Under the pieces are notes generated by a model. The model did no database searches, was not told the origin of the DNA, and worked only from the letters and a program-made list of their open reading frames with translations. The translations under genes and the position numbers were made by a program. Source: Manduca sexta (Eukaryota; Arthropoda; Insecta; Lepidoptera; Sphingidae). From it: DNA of 64,000 nt. This document shows positions 36,549-47,976 of this stretch, piece after piece. Every line of letters starts with the position of its first letter. The stretch's first letter is position 1. Where the stretch lies: positions 7,297,556-7,361,555 of the forward strand of contig NC_051116.1 of the NCBI RefSeq assembly GCF_014839805.1, written 5' to 3'.

Positions 36549-36963
36549 AAACAAATTTAGTCTTGAACAGAACCCTCATTGCCTCTCGGATTCGCACTAA
36601 ATCAGTGTTAATTTCACTATCCAGCCAGATTTCCCATAATCAGGTAGTCTATAATCTAAGATTTCGCCTAAAACCCGAGCGCCTCTATAATCTTAATGGC
36701 GGAAGGCGGTAGATTACAAATTGTTATCAATGTTTCGTAAATCTTATCAGTTACCGCTACTACGGTTCCTCACACATTTTCGAGTTTTTGGTTAGTGTCC
36801 TTTACTTGGGAAGACTTAAGTGGAAGGCGAGAGACTGAGAAATAGGTATAATTTTAATTTATGATGCTATTAGGGCCTGCTTCCCGATGAGTCGAATATT
36901 AAGGCGATCAAATACAAAAGTCAAGATCCTGAATAAATGGTGCACAAGAGAATAAGGTTTAGG

Positions 36964-37065
36964 TGCCCTATTCCTTCTGTAGGGGCGAATCCGTCTTCTA
37001 ACAATTACGGGCGTCGTAATCAATGGACAGCTTCGATAGCCTTATAGGCCGTATAGGTGCTAGAA
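36964..37065 (+). repeat. half of the foldback hairpin family (group M)
   Basis: gccctattccttctgtaggg, gcgaatccgtcttctaacaa and ttacgggcg, then ggccgtataggtgctag. This matches one arm of 62536-62728; the other arm is missing. Confidence 0.55.
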
Positions 37066-37499
37066 TATGGCCTGGATAAAATTTTCCGTACATTGTATTT
37101 TAAAAGTGCTAAGACTTTTGTACTGAGAAAGAAATATTTATTTATTAGCTTTTTATTGTACATGAAGGATAATATAAATATGATATAAAATTACTATATT
37201 ATGTGGACTTAGTCGCATGACAGTATAAAGTGGTTGTTTTACTTCGTTTGACATTAAATTTTACTCTAAGTAGATGCCCAACTTTTATTACCAAACTGGT
37301 TTAAAAAAGTGTCTTTGTATAGTTGACGCGAACAAGTTTTTTGCTCGTTTCAAAATGAGTAGGTTTTTATGAGACGCTTCTAATGACTATCTCACCACGC
37401 CTACGCTTGGATGAAAATTTAACTAGATTTCAAAAAAAGATGCAAATTATGTTCTCTGCCTTCAGTATAAAAGAAAGAAAGTGTCTTAAAATTAAATGA

Positions 37500-37710
37500 T
37501 AATTTATTTGAACCCGTAAAATGTTATACATTATTTTTATATTCCGTCAATATTAACTCTACCACCAGTTCGGAAAGTAGTTCTCACCAGAGAAGAACGG
37601 GCAAGAAACTCTGGTCTTTCTCTTTTCAAAATCAGTTTAAGATATAAACTACAATACATGATCCAGATTATAGAGAAAAGAAAAAAAATACAATGTTTTT
37701 TTTTACTTAA
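37500..37710. mobile_element. LINE 3' UTR-like fragment (group L)
   Basis: taccaccagttcggaaagta and gagaagaacgggcaagaaac are recognisable lepidopteran LINE tail motifs. Orientation uncertain. Confidence 0.5.
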
Positions 37711-37930
37711 GATGTCTCAGGATAAAGTCGATAAGATGAAACGCGGTTCTTTGATCCGTTCTTTTTCATAGCACACTCTTAACAGGGTGGTTGAGGTCAT
37801 GTTTGGGTCGATTGACAAGCTGTCTTTCGCGAAATATCGCCATAAGCCCCGCTGTATTACGTCGCTGTTTTGACACGTAGTACCTTAAATTCCGCGTAGT
37901 TTTATTCTTTATGGGTCTGTATTTAACCAA

Positions 37931-38071
37931 CGATCGGCTTGTGGCGAGGGTTAAGCAGAGATGATATAAGGCGAGCCTTTTATAGAAACCTAAGCAATTC
38001 GGCTTGCGGAGAGGGGTAGATCAAAATTGTATAAGGCGAGCATATTATTAGTAGTATATAAATCTAAGTGA
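37931..38071 (+). repeat. diverged two-copy tandem duplication
   Basis: tcggcttgtggcgagggtta ... tataaggcgagccttttata and tcggcttgcggagaggggta ... tataaggcgagcatattatt, both followed by aaa(c/t)ctaag. Confidence 0.55.
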
Positions 38072-38360
38072 TTATTCCACTGACTCATAACCCAAATAAA
38101 GTCTACAATCAGACATGAAATAAAAAAATAAACACGGAATACTACGCTCAGATCAGCTCCGAAGTAACACGAAACCCCTCGGAATGTAAATAACGGTCAC
38201 CGATCAGTATAAATCGTCTGCAATACTTGGCCGCTGTCCAATCGATGTAACGAGATATAAGCTGTATATACGTTTTTTTATACGGGAAAAGTGACCAGCA
38301 GGTGACGAGGGGGCTTCAGATAGAATATCTTTCAGGTTCAGTCCGGGCTTAAGAAAAATA

Positions 38361-38515
38361 TAGTGAGAAATCTTACATACCTAAAAATTTCTAGAGTGCA
38401 GATTTTGTAGGTGAAGTAGGCCAGGGAAGTCTTAAGGTCTAATGGCGTAAACCTTCAGAAGAGGCCCGTGTAGCAGTGGACCAGTACTTACATGGCTGAT
38501 ATTATTATTATACGA
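38361..38515 (+). mobile_element. SINE group A, very diverged
   Basis: gtgagaaatcttacatacct, gtaggccagggaagtctta, agaggcccgtgtagcagtgg and ggctgatattattatta keep the family order. Confidence 0.6.
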
Positions 38516-38547
38516 TAGCTATTTCGAAAGTTATGAGTGGTTTCTGT

Positions 38548-38755
38548 GTGAATTATCGCTTGCTTTTACGATGGAGGAAAACGTCGTGAAGGAACATGCA
38601 TACCTGAGAAGTTATCCATATTAATTTTGAAGGTATATGAAGTCTAGCAACCCGCACTTAGCCAGCGTGATGAAGCCTAATCCCTCTTAGTAGTAAAAGA
38701 GCCCCCTGCAGCAGTAGGACAGTAAATAATATTGACTGATATTATTATAATATAG
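38548..38755 (+). mobile_element. SINE group A, 5'-truncated
   Basis: gtgaattatcgcttgctttt to tattgactgatattattata, 30 bp after another diverged copy. Confidence 0.8.
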
Positions 38756-39051
38756 TAAACTTAGCCCAAACTCGATCCACATAAGTTCATTCGACAACCA
38801 GTGGTAGCCGCACAGTTTCTATGTCACGTAGGTTGTACAAATATTGCAACAGGTTGTCAAGCGAGCTTTACGACAACTTCACATGTAAATACGCACGATT
38901 TATGGGGTTATCTCCTTCCAACTTTAATGGGTCATGTTTGGAAAATGTATTCCAGTTTTGATATTCCACAGGATTTGTTTTTTGTAATATTTATATGTAA
39001 AAGATTTTTTTAGTAAAGCTGGGAATGATTAATGTGCGTGATGTGTGTATG

Positions 39052-39235
39052 TTTCGCCTACTGGTAAGCGATACGACCGCCCATAAGCAGTAGTAACACC
39101 ATACAGATATTTGAATTACATAGTTTTTTTATACGTGATGGTTAGGAGTAGAGTCCAATAGAATATACACTGACGAGAGATGATTACCCCTTGGCAGTTG
39201 ACACAATTATGCCGGTCTATTGGAACCGGATTTTG
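39052..39235 (-). repeat. fragments of groups D and F
   Basis: 39052-39122 (ggtaagcgatacgaccgccc) is a D end and 39127-39235 (gacgagagatgattacccct, ggcagttgacacaattatgc) an F end. Both are reversed and abut. Confidence 0.6.
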
Positions 39236-39245
39236 TTGTTTTGAC

Positions 39246-39730
39246 ACTTATCAATGTTATAAAAGTGGTCACAAATTCTATTCCCATTATAGTAATGCTT
39301 CCTAGACTACCACCCATCAACCTTCTCACTTCTGTATTTATACACTTGTCGATATTATAAAAGTGGTCACAAATTCAATTCCCATTATAGGAATGCTTCC
39401 TAGACTACCACCCAGCAGCATTCCCACTTGTGTATTTATATACTGGCCAATATTATAAGAGCAGCCACAAATTCAATTCCCATTATAGGAATGCTTCCTA
39501 GTCTACCACTCACGCATTCCCACTTGTGTATGTATACATTTGTCAATAATATAAGAGCAGCCACAAATTCTATTCCCATTATAGGAATGCTTCCTAGTCT
39601 ACCACCCACACATTCCCACTTGTGTATGTATACATTTGTCAATAATATAAGAGCAGCCACAAATTCTATTCCCATTATAGGAATGCTTCCTAGTCTACCA
39701 CCCACACATTCCCACTGGTGTATTTATAGT
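39246..39730 (+). repeat. five-unit tandem repeat (minisatellite, ~95-99 bp)
   Basis: The core acaaattcta/attcccatt begins at 39271, 39369, 39468, 39563 and 39659, so spacings are 98, 99, 95 and 96. The last units are almost identical. Because 96 is a multiple of three, a frame stays open on both strands (39428-39790 + and 39436-39705 -), giving a 32-residue repeat. Equal openness on both strands argues against a protein. Confidence 0.9.
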
Positions 39731-39794
39731 GGACAATCGACAAATGTCGAACAGGTCAAGATAAGTGATAACGCACATGTGTTACATTGATATT

Positions 39795-42165
39795 ATTGAT
39801 CGATATTGCGAATGGCGTGAGATATGAATAAAATTACATGTTTGTTTACATCATTTTTATAAATACGAAGGTAAAAAGTTGGTTTTTGAAAGTTATATAT
39901 AGTCATAGTCAAATTTGTATACAGAATTAATTGCTATTCTATCTGATAACCAATGTCAAATGATGGGTTGCAGTTTGCTATAATGAGGTTTTCGGAGATG
40001 CAAACAACTCACTTCCCTTTAATTATTTTTTGTTTAAGACCGATATCGCATTCATATTAAGGAATTTAATTATTAATAATCTATTTCACGTCTTTAAAGA
40101 AGCGTTATTAATTTAATTTTCGAGACCGCTACTTTACTGAATAAAAAGGACAAAAGGCATTTACTCATAACATTAACAATAAAAAATATAATTTAATCTC
40201 CGCATATGCCGCCTTTTTATGAAAAACACAATTTCACATTAGCAATAAAGAACTAATTATGGAAATAAAACATTGTATCATTCACCTTAATTTGACCCGT
40301 AAATAACGCGAAGGCCGCCGCATTCATTTAACAAATTAGCGAAATTATACCCACGTCATGTTTTATTTTAACACTCTAATTAATGTCGTGTTTTGTAATT
40401 ATGTATGTGTATATATCGTATGCTAGATTCCACTATAATTTTACTCGCTAAATATGTGAAGATAGAATAAAATTGTAACCTGTATAATTGCTATATATTT
40501 TATATTCCAATGTCTTAGAATAATTATAATACTTCTTGATTACATTCTTCTACATTACACATTAAAAGTATTTATTACTTGTCGTCGAGTCAAATGTAAT
40601 AATATAAAATTAGTCATGTATCGAACAAATCACTTTGCATTAACAGATTTATAGCATTAATCCAATGATAATCCAAAGGGCGTGGTAGCGTCGGACACCA
40701 TGCTTTTCACATTAACCTTGATTAATTAGCCGCCATATTGCATCTGAGTTATGACCTCTTTGCATAATTACTGGCCAGTGTTGTGGCTTTTAGCGAAAAA
40801 GCAGTTATGAAAAAAAGAATTTGATTAATTTAAAAATTGAATTTGTGTTGTAGACGCCGCGCTGTCTGTTAGAGAATTAGAAATATGGCGGCCCTTAGAA
40901 TAATTATTTAGTCATTAATTTGAGGAGTGGCCAAAAGAAAACGACACACAATATGTACTTCATGAGTAGAGTCAGAAAGCTGAAGACTTCAGAACCTTTC
41001 AAGACTTACTTATGAGTCATGGAAAATTAAATAACGCGATGTAAGTCCTGAAATAACGCAATAACATAATCAGAACCCAAACATTCTCATGCTCAGACAT
41101 AAAAAAAAAAAACAAAAACATAACGGGTGCAAGGAAAATAAATCTCTATTGGGTACGACGTTAATGACAAACTCAATTGGCGGGAGCGAGTGATTTGCAG
41201 AAACAATCTGCACCCTTTTGTTTTTAAGCCCAGTGATTAATATAAGTGGTGGTAGTCACACAGTCTTGTAACGTTAGTTCAAATGTCAATTACGTTTCGT
41301 CGGTCGGATAAATTGGGACGGACGAAAACAATGTCTTTTGTAATGAATGTTAATCAGTGACATAATAACTGTTATGCGATTCTTAACTTATTAGAAAGTC
41401 TACATACATAACTATCATGTATAGTTCTAAGCCCATTGAAGATCATTTTGTCTGACAAGGCGGACAATAGAGAAATGGACGAAGTTCTGTTAGCAGGTTT
41501 TAACTAAGATCTGAAACATAATTTGCGTCTTAATTGTGTAGGAATTGCTGCTTAATTCTTGATATCCAAATCTTTAAATACAGCGAGAACGACAGGCATA
41601 ATTCATATCTTGGATACATTAAGGTAAGAATGAATTCGTCCTACGTACGCATTATTAAAATGACTCATATCATGTGACGTGTCATTTTGTGTCTATGGAA
41701 TGATTTGTGAGATGGCGGGATTTCTCCTTAATTTTTTTAACGCCATGGGGAAACATTTTTGGATACTTTCCGGGGGAAGTAATTTACGCGGTTGACAGCA
41801 AAATATAGATTATTTATCGATATAGCCATTTTGAACAGCGAAAAGTTCGGGAACTTTTTTTATTTAGATTTTTGCCAATAACCTGACAGTTACTGAGTTT
41901 TGATCTCAATAATATTGGGTACGAAATTCGAAATTGTGTCGATGTTTGAATACAATATATTTTAGAAACACAGGAACTGCTGATCTGCGAATGAAATTTG
42001 GTGCACATATAGACTATAACATTAGCATATAGGAAACTAAATATATAACTTAATGATAAGACCGCCCATTGTGTAACCGTTTTTTATTTGTTTTCTTTTG
42101 TTTTTCTGTATGTTTTATTGGTGGTGCAGTTTTAATATTATTATTATTAAATATCAATAAAGAAA
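39795..42165. other. repeat-poor stretch, no gene seen
   Basis: 2.4 kb without recognised transposons, the longest such run in the second half. Segments such as cattaaccttgattaattag (about 40710) could be conserved non-coding sites; this cannot be told from one genome. Confidence 0.4.
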
Positions 42166-42170
42166 TAAGC

Positions 42171-42476
42171 GGCGATAGCCTAGTTGGGTGTGGAACGGAC
42201 TGCCGAGACGAATGTCCGCAGGTTCAAATCCTAAGGCCACACACCTCTGACTTTTCTAAAAAATCATGTGTGTAATTTATCGTTCGCTTTAACGGTGAAG
42301 GAAAACATCGTGAGGAAACCTGCACATCCGAGAAGATCTCTATAGGAATTTTGAACGTGTATGAAGTCTACCAATCCGCACTAGGCCAGCGTGGTGGACT
42401 AAGGCCTAATCCCTCTCAGTAGTAGAGGAGGCCCGTGCTCAGCAGTGGGCAAGTATATAAACAGGGCTGATATTAT
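42171..42476 (+). mobile_element. tRNA-derived SINE (group A), complete reference copy
   Basis: Starts ggcgatagcctagttgg with the pol III A box (42176-42187), B box ggttcaaatcc (42221-42231), then a conserved body (tttaacggtgaaggaaaaca, aatccgcactaggccagcgt, cctctcagtagtagaggagg) and a tail gggctgatattatt. It lacks coding capacity and would depend on LINE machinery. About eighteen copies or fragments lie in this window in both orientations, many 5'-truncated. A Lepidoptera-type SINE; no formal name assigned. Confidence 0.92.
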
Positions 42477-43006
42477 TTTTATTTTAATAAAGGAATTACG
42501 AGTCGGTGTGACGCTCGCCCACAGCGGACCACATGAATGGCCCACAAAGCTTCGACAAAGGGGCTATATTTTTAGCCGTGCGTCATCAAAGGTTTACTGA
42601 ATTACAACGGCCATACATCAATATCTCGGGTTACGCGGCTTCTAGCCGTTTGTGCATTATGGGAATTGCGAAATTTTTGTTGTGTTTTGATTTATAGGTA
42701 TTCAAAATGGCTTTTGTTAATAATAGCGTCGCCAAGAGATTTTAAAACAGTTTCCAAATGTAAAGCCTAAGTCCTAAGTCTTGACGACTTGCTTGATCGA
42801 TCATTCCCGTACGTCGAAACTCGAATGAATTTACCAATTCCATTTTTATATTCCGTACGCTCAATTACGCTCTGCTCTATGTTATTGTTAAAGCGGGAGA
42901 GGGTGAGTGGGGAAGGAAGATGTGCTCTCGACTTTACCTATAATTTATATTTTTCTCATTCTCCATATCAAGTGCCCCTCCTTAGGCCATCGGCTGACGA
43001 CGCTCT

Positions 43007-43053
43007 TGGGCGATAGCTTAGTAAAGAGTAGAACGGACTGCCGAGACGAATGT
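43007..43053 (+). repeat. SINE group A head fragment
   Basis: gggcgatagcttagtaaaga and acggactgccgagacgaatg, then unrelated sequence. Only the tRNA-like head survives. Confidence 0.7.
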
Positions 43054-43098
43054 GCCAAAATCATCAATTGTTAACGAATATTTTTACCAAAAATCTCA

Positions 43099-43222
43099 GT
43101 TTATTTATTTATTACATTATTGTACACCAGATACAAAAATAATAGAACAAGAAAAGAGAAAACAGTACAAATGGCGGTCTTATCACACGAGACAATCTCT
43201 TCTCGGTGGATATAAGACAAAA
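43099..43222 (-). mobile_element. LINE 3' end (group K)
   Basis: tttatttatttattacatta (tail reversed), then gtacaaatggcggtcttatc and acacgagacaatctcttctc; matches 56825-56970. Confidence 0.6.
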
Positions 43223-43299
43223 CGGGATATTAAGTGGCTCAATCCTAATTATGATTAAACTGTTATTTTTAATCATTTTGAAGTTTAGTGCTAGTAATG

Positions 43300-43515
43300 C
43301 GTGTTCGTGAGCGTATTTCTGACTGAATGTGCGTTGCTGCTGCGAAGAATTGTCTTAGAGAAGTGGCATTAGAGCGCGTAAAATTAAAATTGCTTTTGAT
43401 TGATGTTGATTTTGTTCGAAACTTACACGTTTTTTACATCTATTATTCGAGCAATTAATTGTAAGTCTTATTTTCCAGAAAACAAGTATGTGGTTTCATT
43501 TAGTAACGTAAAGTC
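43300..43515 (+). repeat. unclassified dispersed repeat (group N)
   Basis: Copy of 31685-31915: gtatttctgactgaatgtgc, ttcgaaacttacacgttttt, gtatgtggtttcatttagta. Confidence 0.6.
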
Positions 43516-43519
43516 AAAA

Positions 43520-44105
43520 TGAGCCTGTATACTCACTTCACTCACAGAAAACAGGAATATGGCGTGTTCTGTGTTTCCATATCATACATTCCCATATCTA
43601 ACAATACATCAGGCTAACAAGATTAGAAAAAACTATAAAACAATTTTAAAACAAAAAACGCCCCACACGCGGCAGACTAAACATACCGTTTGGGGAATAA
43701 ATTATGTGACATGAGTAAACAAAGGGCGCGGTAACCAGTTTATCTTGACCCCTGCTTGATTTGTGACCTAGTTACGTTGTGACAATAGGTTCAGTTCCCT
43801 GGCCAGCTTTTTATATCTAAATCACATATCTACGCAATTTGTTCGTCTGCCTACTTATCCCGTTTAAACAGTCATTACTCTTAGTCCTTGTCAAGTAGAG
43901 ATTTCTTGAATATTATGAGTTATTGTAGAAGATATTTATAAAATTATAATATTAAAAACAACGTGGTTACGGAATTTTTGGTGCACTATATTGTATACAA
44001 AAATTACAATATTCTCACTGATATATTAAGAAATATTTTTAACAAATATGAAACCTGTCTTATACACATTTCTTTCCCTCTCCTGTCTCCATAACAATGG
44101 CGAAG
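43520..44105. other. no gene seen
   Basis: AT-rich, no recognised element. Confidence 0.45.
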
Positions 44106-44109
44106 CTTC

Positions 44110-44275
44110 CTATACCTGATTCCTGCCGACTTTCCTTTCGTAATTTATGTAAAATCTAATTATCATTGGAACGAATTGCAGACCGCAATTATACATATTA
44201 TTAGTACCTATATAATGTGTCAGGTAACCATTCGAAAATATCACCCCTCGCCACTGCTCCATACTATGGTTGTCT
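44110..44275 (+). repeat. unclassified dispersed repeat (group S)
   Basis: cctgattcctgccgactttc, gtaatttatgtaaaatctaa and ttggaacgaattgcagacc recur at 53233-53365 in the same orientation with moderate divergence. Confidence 0.55.
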
Positions 44276-44728
44276 GAAAGAAATAGCCTCGAATGATAAG
44301 ACCTGTTATACTTTATTTAGTCAATATTATATCATGTTATATTTTTTTCTGATGTACATTTGAGCAATAAAGTTATAAATAAATTATAAAAACGTCAGCC
44401 TAATTCACTAAAAGCTAGCTTCTTTATCCAACTAATAGCCAGCCAACAAGGCAGTCAATTTAACTGCTATATTTAGCGACAAACAATACCAAAATAAGAC
44501 AATTGTAAGTTCAAAGCTATAGAATGTTAAAAAGTTATGCTTCTCTATATTTTATAGTATCATGAGACTGATGGCAGTCATAAAATTACCTTTATCGGTT
44601 AATCTACTCATAGAATACTAGTTATTGCGTTAATAAAATATCAAACCTTTTATATTTAGAGGGCTGGGTAAGATATGCACACTTTATAGAGTTTTAATTC
44701 ATATGTGAGGCAAGCCTTGTAATAAAAG

Positions 44729-45041
44729 TATATAATATTAGCCCTATATAATATACTGTCCCAATACTGGGCACGGGAGTTCTCTACTACAGAGAGGAAT
44801 TAAGCCTTAGTCCACCACGCTGGCCTACTGCGGATTGGTGGACTACACAAAGTTTTAAAATTCTTATAAAGATTTTTCAGGCATGCAGGTTTCTTCACAA
44901 TGTTTTCCTTTACTGTTAAAGCAAGCATTCACAAAAAAATCATGGTTTAGAAAAGTCGGAGATGTGTGCTCTTGGGTTATGAACCTGAAGACATTCGTCT
45001 CGACAGTCCGATCCACACCCAACTAGGCTATCGCCGCTTAT
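44729..45041 (-). mobile_element. SINE group A, full length, diverged
   Basis: Reversed: tattagccctatataatata to ccaactaggctatcgccgct. B box mutated (gggttatgaacct). Confidence 0.85.
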
Positions 45042-45071
45042 AGTCTGGTGAAGTGATAAGTAATCTTGATT

Positions 45072-45290
45072 GCCTCGATAGAGTAGTTGTAATGCGTACA
45101 CCGTACGAGTAAGTACGGTGTACGTATCGCGCTAAGTTCCTGCGTTCAAATCCCAGGTTGAGCCAAAAATAATTTTGACTAAATTTTTCCATCTTAATAA
45201 TTACTCAGTCGAAGCTCGGAGTCAGGAACTTGGCGGTATGATATCCCCGTGCCTCGGAAAGCATGTAAACTGACGTTAAATATCGCTCGA
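45072..45290 (+). mobile_element. SINE group B with inserted hairpin in the tRNA head
   Basis: A-box-like tgcctcgatagagtagttg, B box gcgttcaaatcccagg and the B body (actcagtcgaagctcggagt). Between the boxes cgtacaccgtac and gtacggtgtacg form a perfect 12-bp stem with a 6-nt loop (45095-45124). Confidence 0.7.
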
Positions 45291-45455
45291 GATAAGGAGA
45301 CAAAACACCAAAGAACCAAAACATAATACAACGTTTGTAATGCAGTAAATGAATTATTTTAGACAACATTAAACCATACATAAAAACAAGAAAGGGAAGT
45401 TGAAAACTATGGCATTATAATTGCAATTTTTTTTATTCTTTATTTATAATTAACT

Positions 45456-45716
45456 AGGTGTGCCCACGGCTTTGCCCACGCACAAATCAGTGTGTCACAA
45501 GATTTTCCCGCGGGAATCTCGACCCACGAGATTTTTTACAACTACGCGACCTCTTCAATAGTAATCGTTATACTTCAGTCAATTTATATAAAACCGTAAT
45601 GTACTATTAACCTAAACCTTCCTAGAGAATTGCACATTTTTTAGTAAAAACCATATCAAAGTCGGTTCAGTAAATTTTCAGACTTTTGGGGACTTTGTTT
45701 TATGATATGCATAGAT
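45456..45716 (+). mobile_element. retroposon (group J)
   Basis: Starts aactaggtgtgcccacggct, runs through aaaaccatatcaaagtcggt and ends ggactttgttttatgatatg, the conserved start and end of this family. Confidence 0.65.
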
Positions 45717-45719
45717 TAA

Positions 45720-46265
45720 GAATTTGTCATTTCAAACCATAAATATAAAAATAAAACAAAAAAATACCAAAGAATAAATCATGCAATAATTATAAAAATA
45801 AACTATACTAATTGTAATAACCGAAGGCTCAACTTACACTGGTCGTGTTACACGTGTCTCCGCGGGGGTGACTGACTGCGTGACACATTGATTTTTTACT
45901 TTTACGCCTTTGATTTATGACTTGTGACTATCCACTTTGTTATGCCGCGAAATGAAACTATTAATAGGGACGTGTGAAATGCCGGCATAATTATGGAGTA
46001 TGGATGATGTCTCATGGATATACTCAGTACAAAAGGTTTTAATAAGGTTTATAATAAAGAATGAAGAATAAAAATATGCAACAGGTTTCCTTTATGAGGG
46101 TGCCTGGTTAGGTTAAGTGCTATAGAAATATCTATCTCTGCCGCCAACATTGGGCCAGCACTGGGGCCAGTATTGGGCATCAATCAACTAAAGTTTCAAT
46201 GGAATCGTTACTTGATAGAAATAAAAAAAAATCGTTAATTGGTTTCAGAAATTATTGCAACTAAT
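45720..46265. other. no gene seen
   Basis: No recognised element. Confidence 0.45.
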
Positions 46266-46269
46266 ATCA

Positions 46270-46412
46270 GTCGCAATTAATTCAATTGCAATTAATATAA
46301 GTCGCAATTAATTCAACTGCATTTAATATTTGTCGCAATTAATTCCATTGCATTTAGTATTTGTCGCAATTAATTTAATTGCATTTAATATAAGTCGCAA
46401 TTAATAATTAAT
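46270..46412 (+). repeat. tandem repeat, 31-bp unit, about 4.5 copies
   Basis: gtcgcaattaattcaattgc plus a(a/t)ttaatat units start at 46270, 46301, 46332, 46363 and 46394. Each unit is internally near-palindromic (caattaattcaattg). Confidence 0.9.
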
Positions 46413-46767
46413 TGGTGAATTTATTTAAATTAACCTTCATTAAATGCATAATACAATAAAAAAGGCAGCGTTAAATAATAAGTAGGCATAAAAAATTCAG
46501 ATTTACTCCCCCAAACTTTAATGTCTATGATCAAAGATACATGCATTTTATGTATCTCATTACATTAAGTTAGAAAAAGGTATTGCGTTACTTTCAACAG
46601 CATCCGGTGATAAGATGTCGCGACGCGGTGCGATTTTCTCAGAAGCATACCGCGTAGATTATAATGTTTGTATGAGATAGTGTTGCCAGTTATATTGTTT
46701 TTATACTATGATGGGAGTTATGCAGTCGTAGTTGCTCGCTGCGTACGTTTCCGCGATAAAGTACTCG

Positions 46768-47052
46768 TGGTAGGTCTCATACGTGAGAGGCCGCCTGGAT
46801 AGGTACCACCGTAAAGTCTATTTCTGCCGCCAAGCAGTGTGTAGCCACGATTGTGTTCCGGTTTGAAGGACATTGTAACTACTGGACATAATAAGACCTA
46901 ACATCTCATATCTCAAGATAGCGAGCGTAGTGGAATACCAAACAATAGTTTGTAATTCAAGGTGTTGGGGTTTCTACTGTTTATGGGCGGTCGTATCACT
47001 TACCATCAGGCGAACGGCAAGCTCGTTTCGTTATTCAAAGGAATAAAAATAA
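46768..47052 (+). mobile_element. LINE 3'-end-like retroposon (group D), near full length
   Basis: gtaggtctcatacgtgagag, ctatttctgccgccaagcag, gtgttccggtttgaaggaca, gcggtcgtatcacttaccat, and an A-rich end at 47042. It lies directly upstream of the PLE target. Confidence 0.78.
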
Positions 47053-47078
47053 AAAAGTAGCCTATAGGTTAATTCTAA

Positions 47079-47093
47079 TAATCTATCCGTATT
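47079..47093. repeat. target-site duplication, left (PLE)
   Basis: taatctatccgtatt, repeated exactly at 48976-48990 on the other side of the element. The last three bases overlap the element's terminal 'attgaaatt'. Confidence 0.85.
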
Positions 47094-47358
47094 GAAATTA
47101 AACTAATTTTCGGATTCTATCGCGGTGCTAGTATTTTATTTTCTCCCGACGTTTCGAAGACTTTGCAGCCTTCATGGTCACGGGGGGGACTGAGGTGTTG
47201 TTCATCCGTAAAGTCAAAGTTACAATATCTACCTACATTTTACAATTATACAACTTTTTTTAAATTTTTAAAATTTTAGCTGTTGGTGGTCCGATCTACG
47301 CAGAATGAGCTCACAGTGTCTTGAAGTCTGGCAGCCGGTCTTTTGGGTTCCGATTTAA

Positions 47359-47959
47359 TTAAATGTAGAACTGGATCCCAGGCTTGTGCAAGCTTCCAAC
47401 CATCTTCCCTATTGAAATTAGGATGTTTTTAATTTCAATAGCCTCGCGAATCATCCTAGGCAGGAATCGGTGTTCTTTGGCGAGGATTTGTGGCTTGTCT
47501 AGTCGCAGATAATGATTGGCACCTCCCTCAGAGTGTTCAGCGACTGCAGACTTCGTCGAGCGTCGGTGTTTCACGTCAGCTATATGTTCTTTTACGCGGG
47601 TCCCTATATTTCTTTTGTTTGCCCGATATAAGAGAGGCCACAGTTGCAATCTATTTTGTATACTCCCGGTTCTTGTAGAGGTATGTGACACTTGACAGGT
47701 GGTAAAATTGACTAATCTTCTTAGGCGGCTTAAAATAAGTTTTTATGGAAGCACGCTTCAGGATGTAGCCAATCTTGTCGGTGACTCCTCTTACATATGG
47801 TAATACAACCGGAACACGTTCAACTGTGGCTGGTTTCACTCGGTTTCTGTGACGGCGGCGTGGAATTTGGAGCTTGTTGTCTCGCAGTACTTGCTTGACA
47901 TGTTGCAGTTCAGCGGCCAGGTGTTTCTCGTCACAGATTCCTTGTGCTCTCTGAAACAA
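47359..47959 (-). pseudogene. Penelope-like GIY-YIG region, inverted arm (frameshifted)
   Basis: This is the same coding segment as the plus arm, read on the minus strand, starting about 35 codons further in and therefore lacking the VYRK motif. Two one-base deletions, in an A run near 47705 and a T run near 47615, break the frame into two pieces (47651-47959 and 47359-47691). Otherwise it matches the intact arm almost perfectly. The breaks fall only in homopolymers, so sequencing error is possible. Confidence 0.85.
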
Positions 47960-47976
47960 CAACAACTAATCAGACC

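Noticed and set aside
39428..39790. 120-codon repeat ORF as a protein gene
   Set aside because: It is the minisatellite itself, open on both strands because the unit length is a multiple of three.
42171..42240. Functional tRNA gene
   Set aside because: A and B boxes are present but there is no acceptor-stem pairing, and the sequence continues into the SINE body.
47490..47678. ORFs antisense to the PLE nuclease (also 48341-48547)
   Set aside because: Shadows of the GIY-YIG coding strand.
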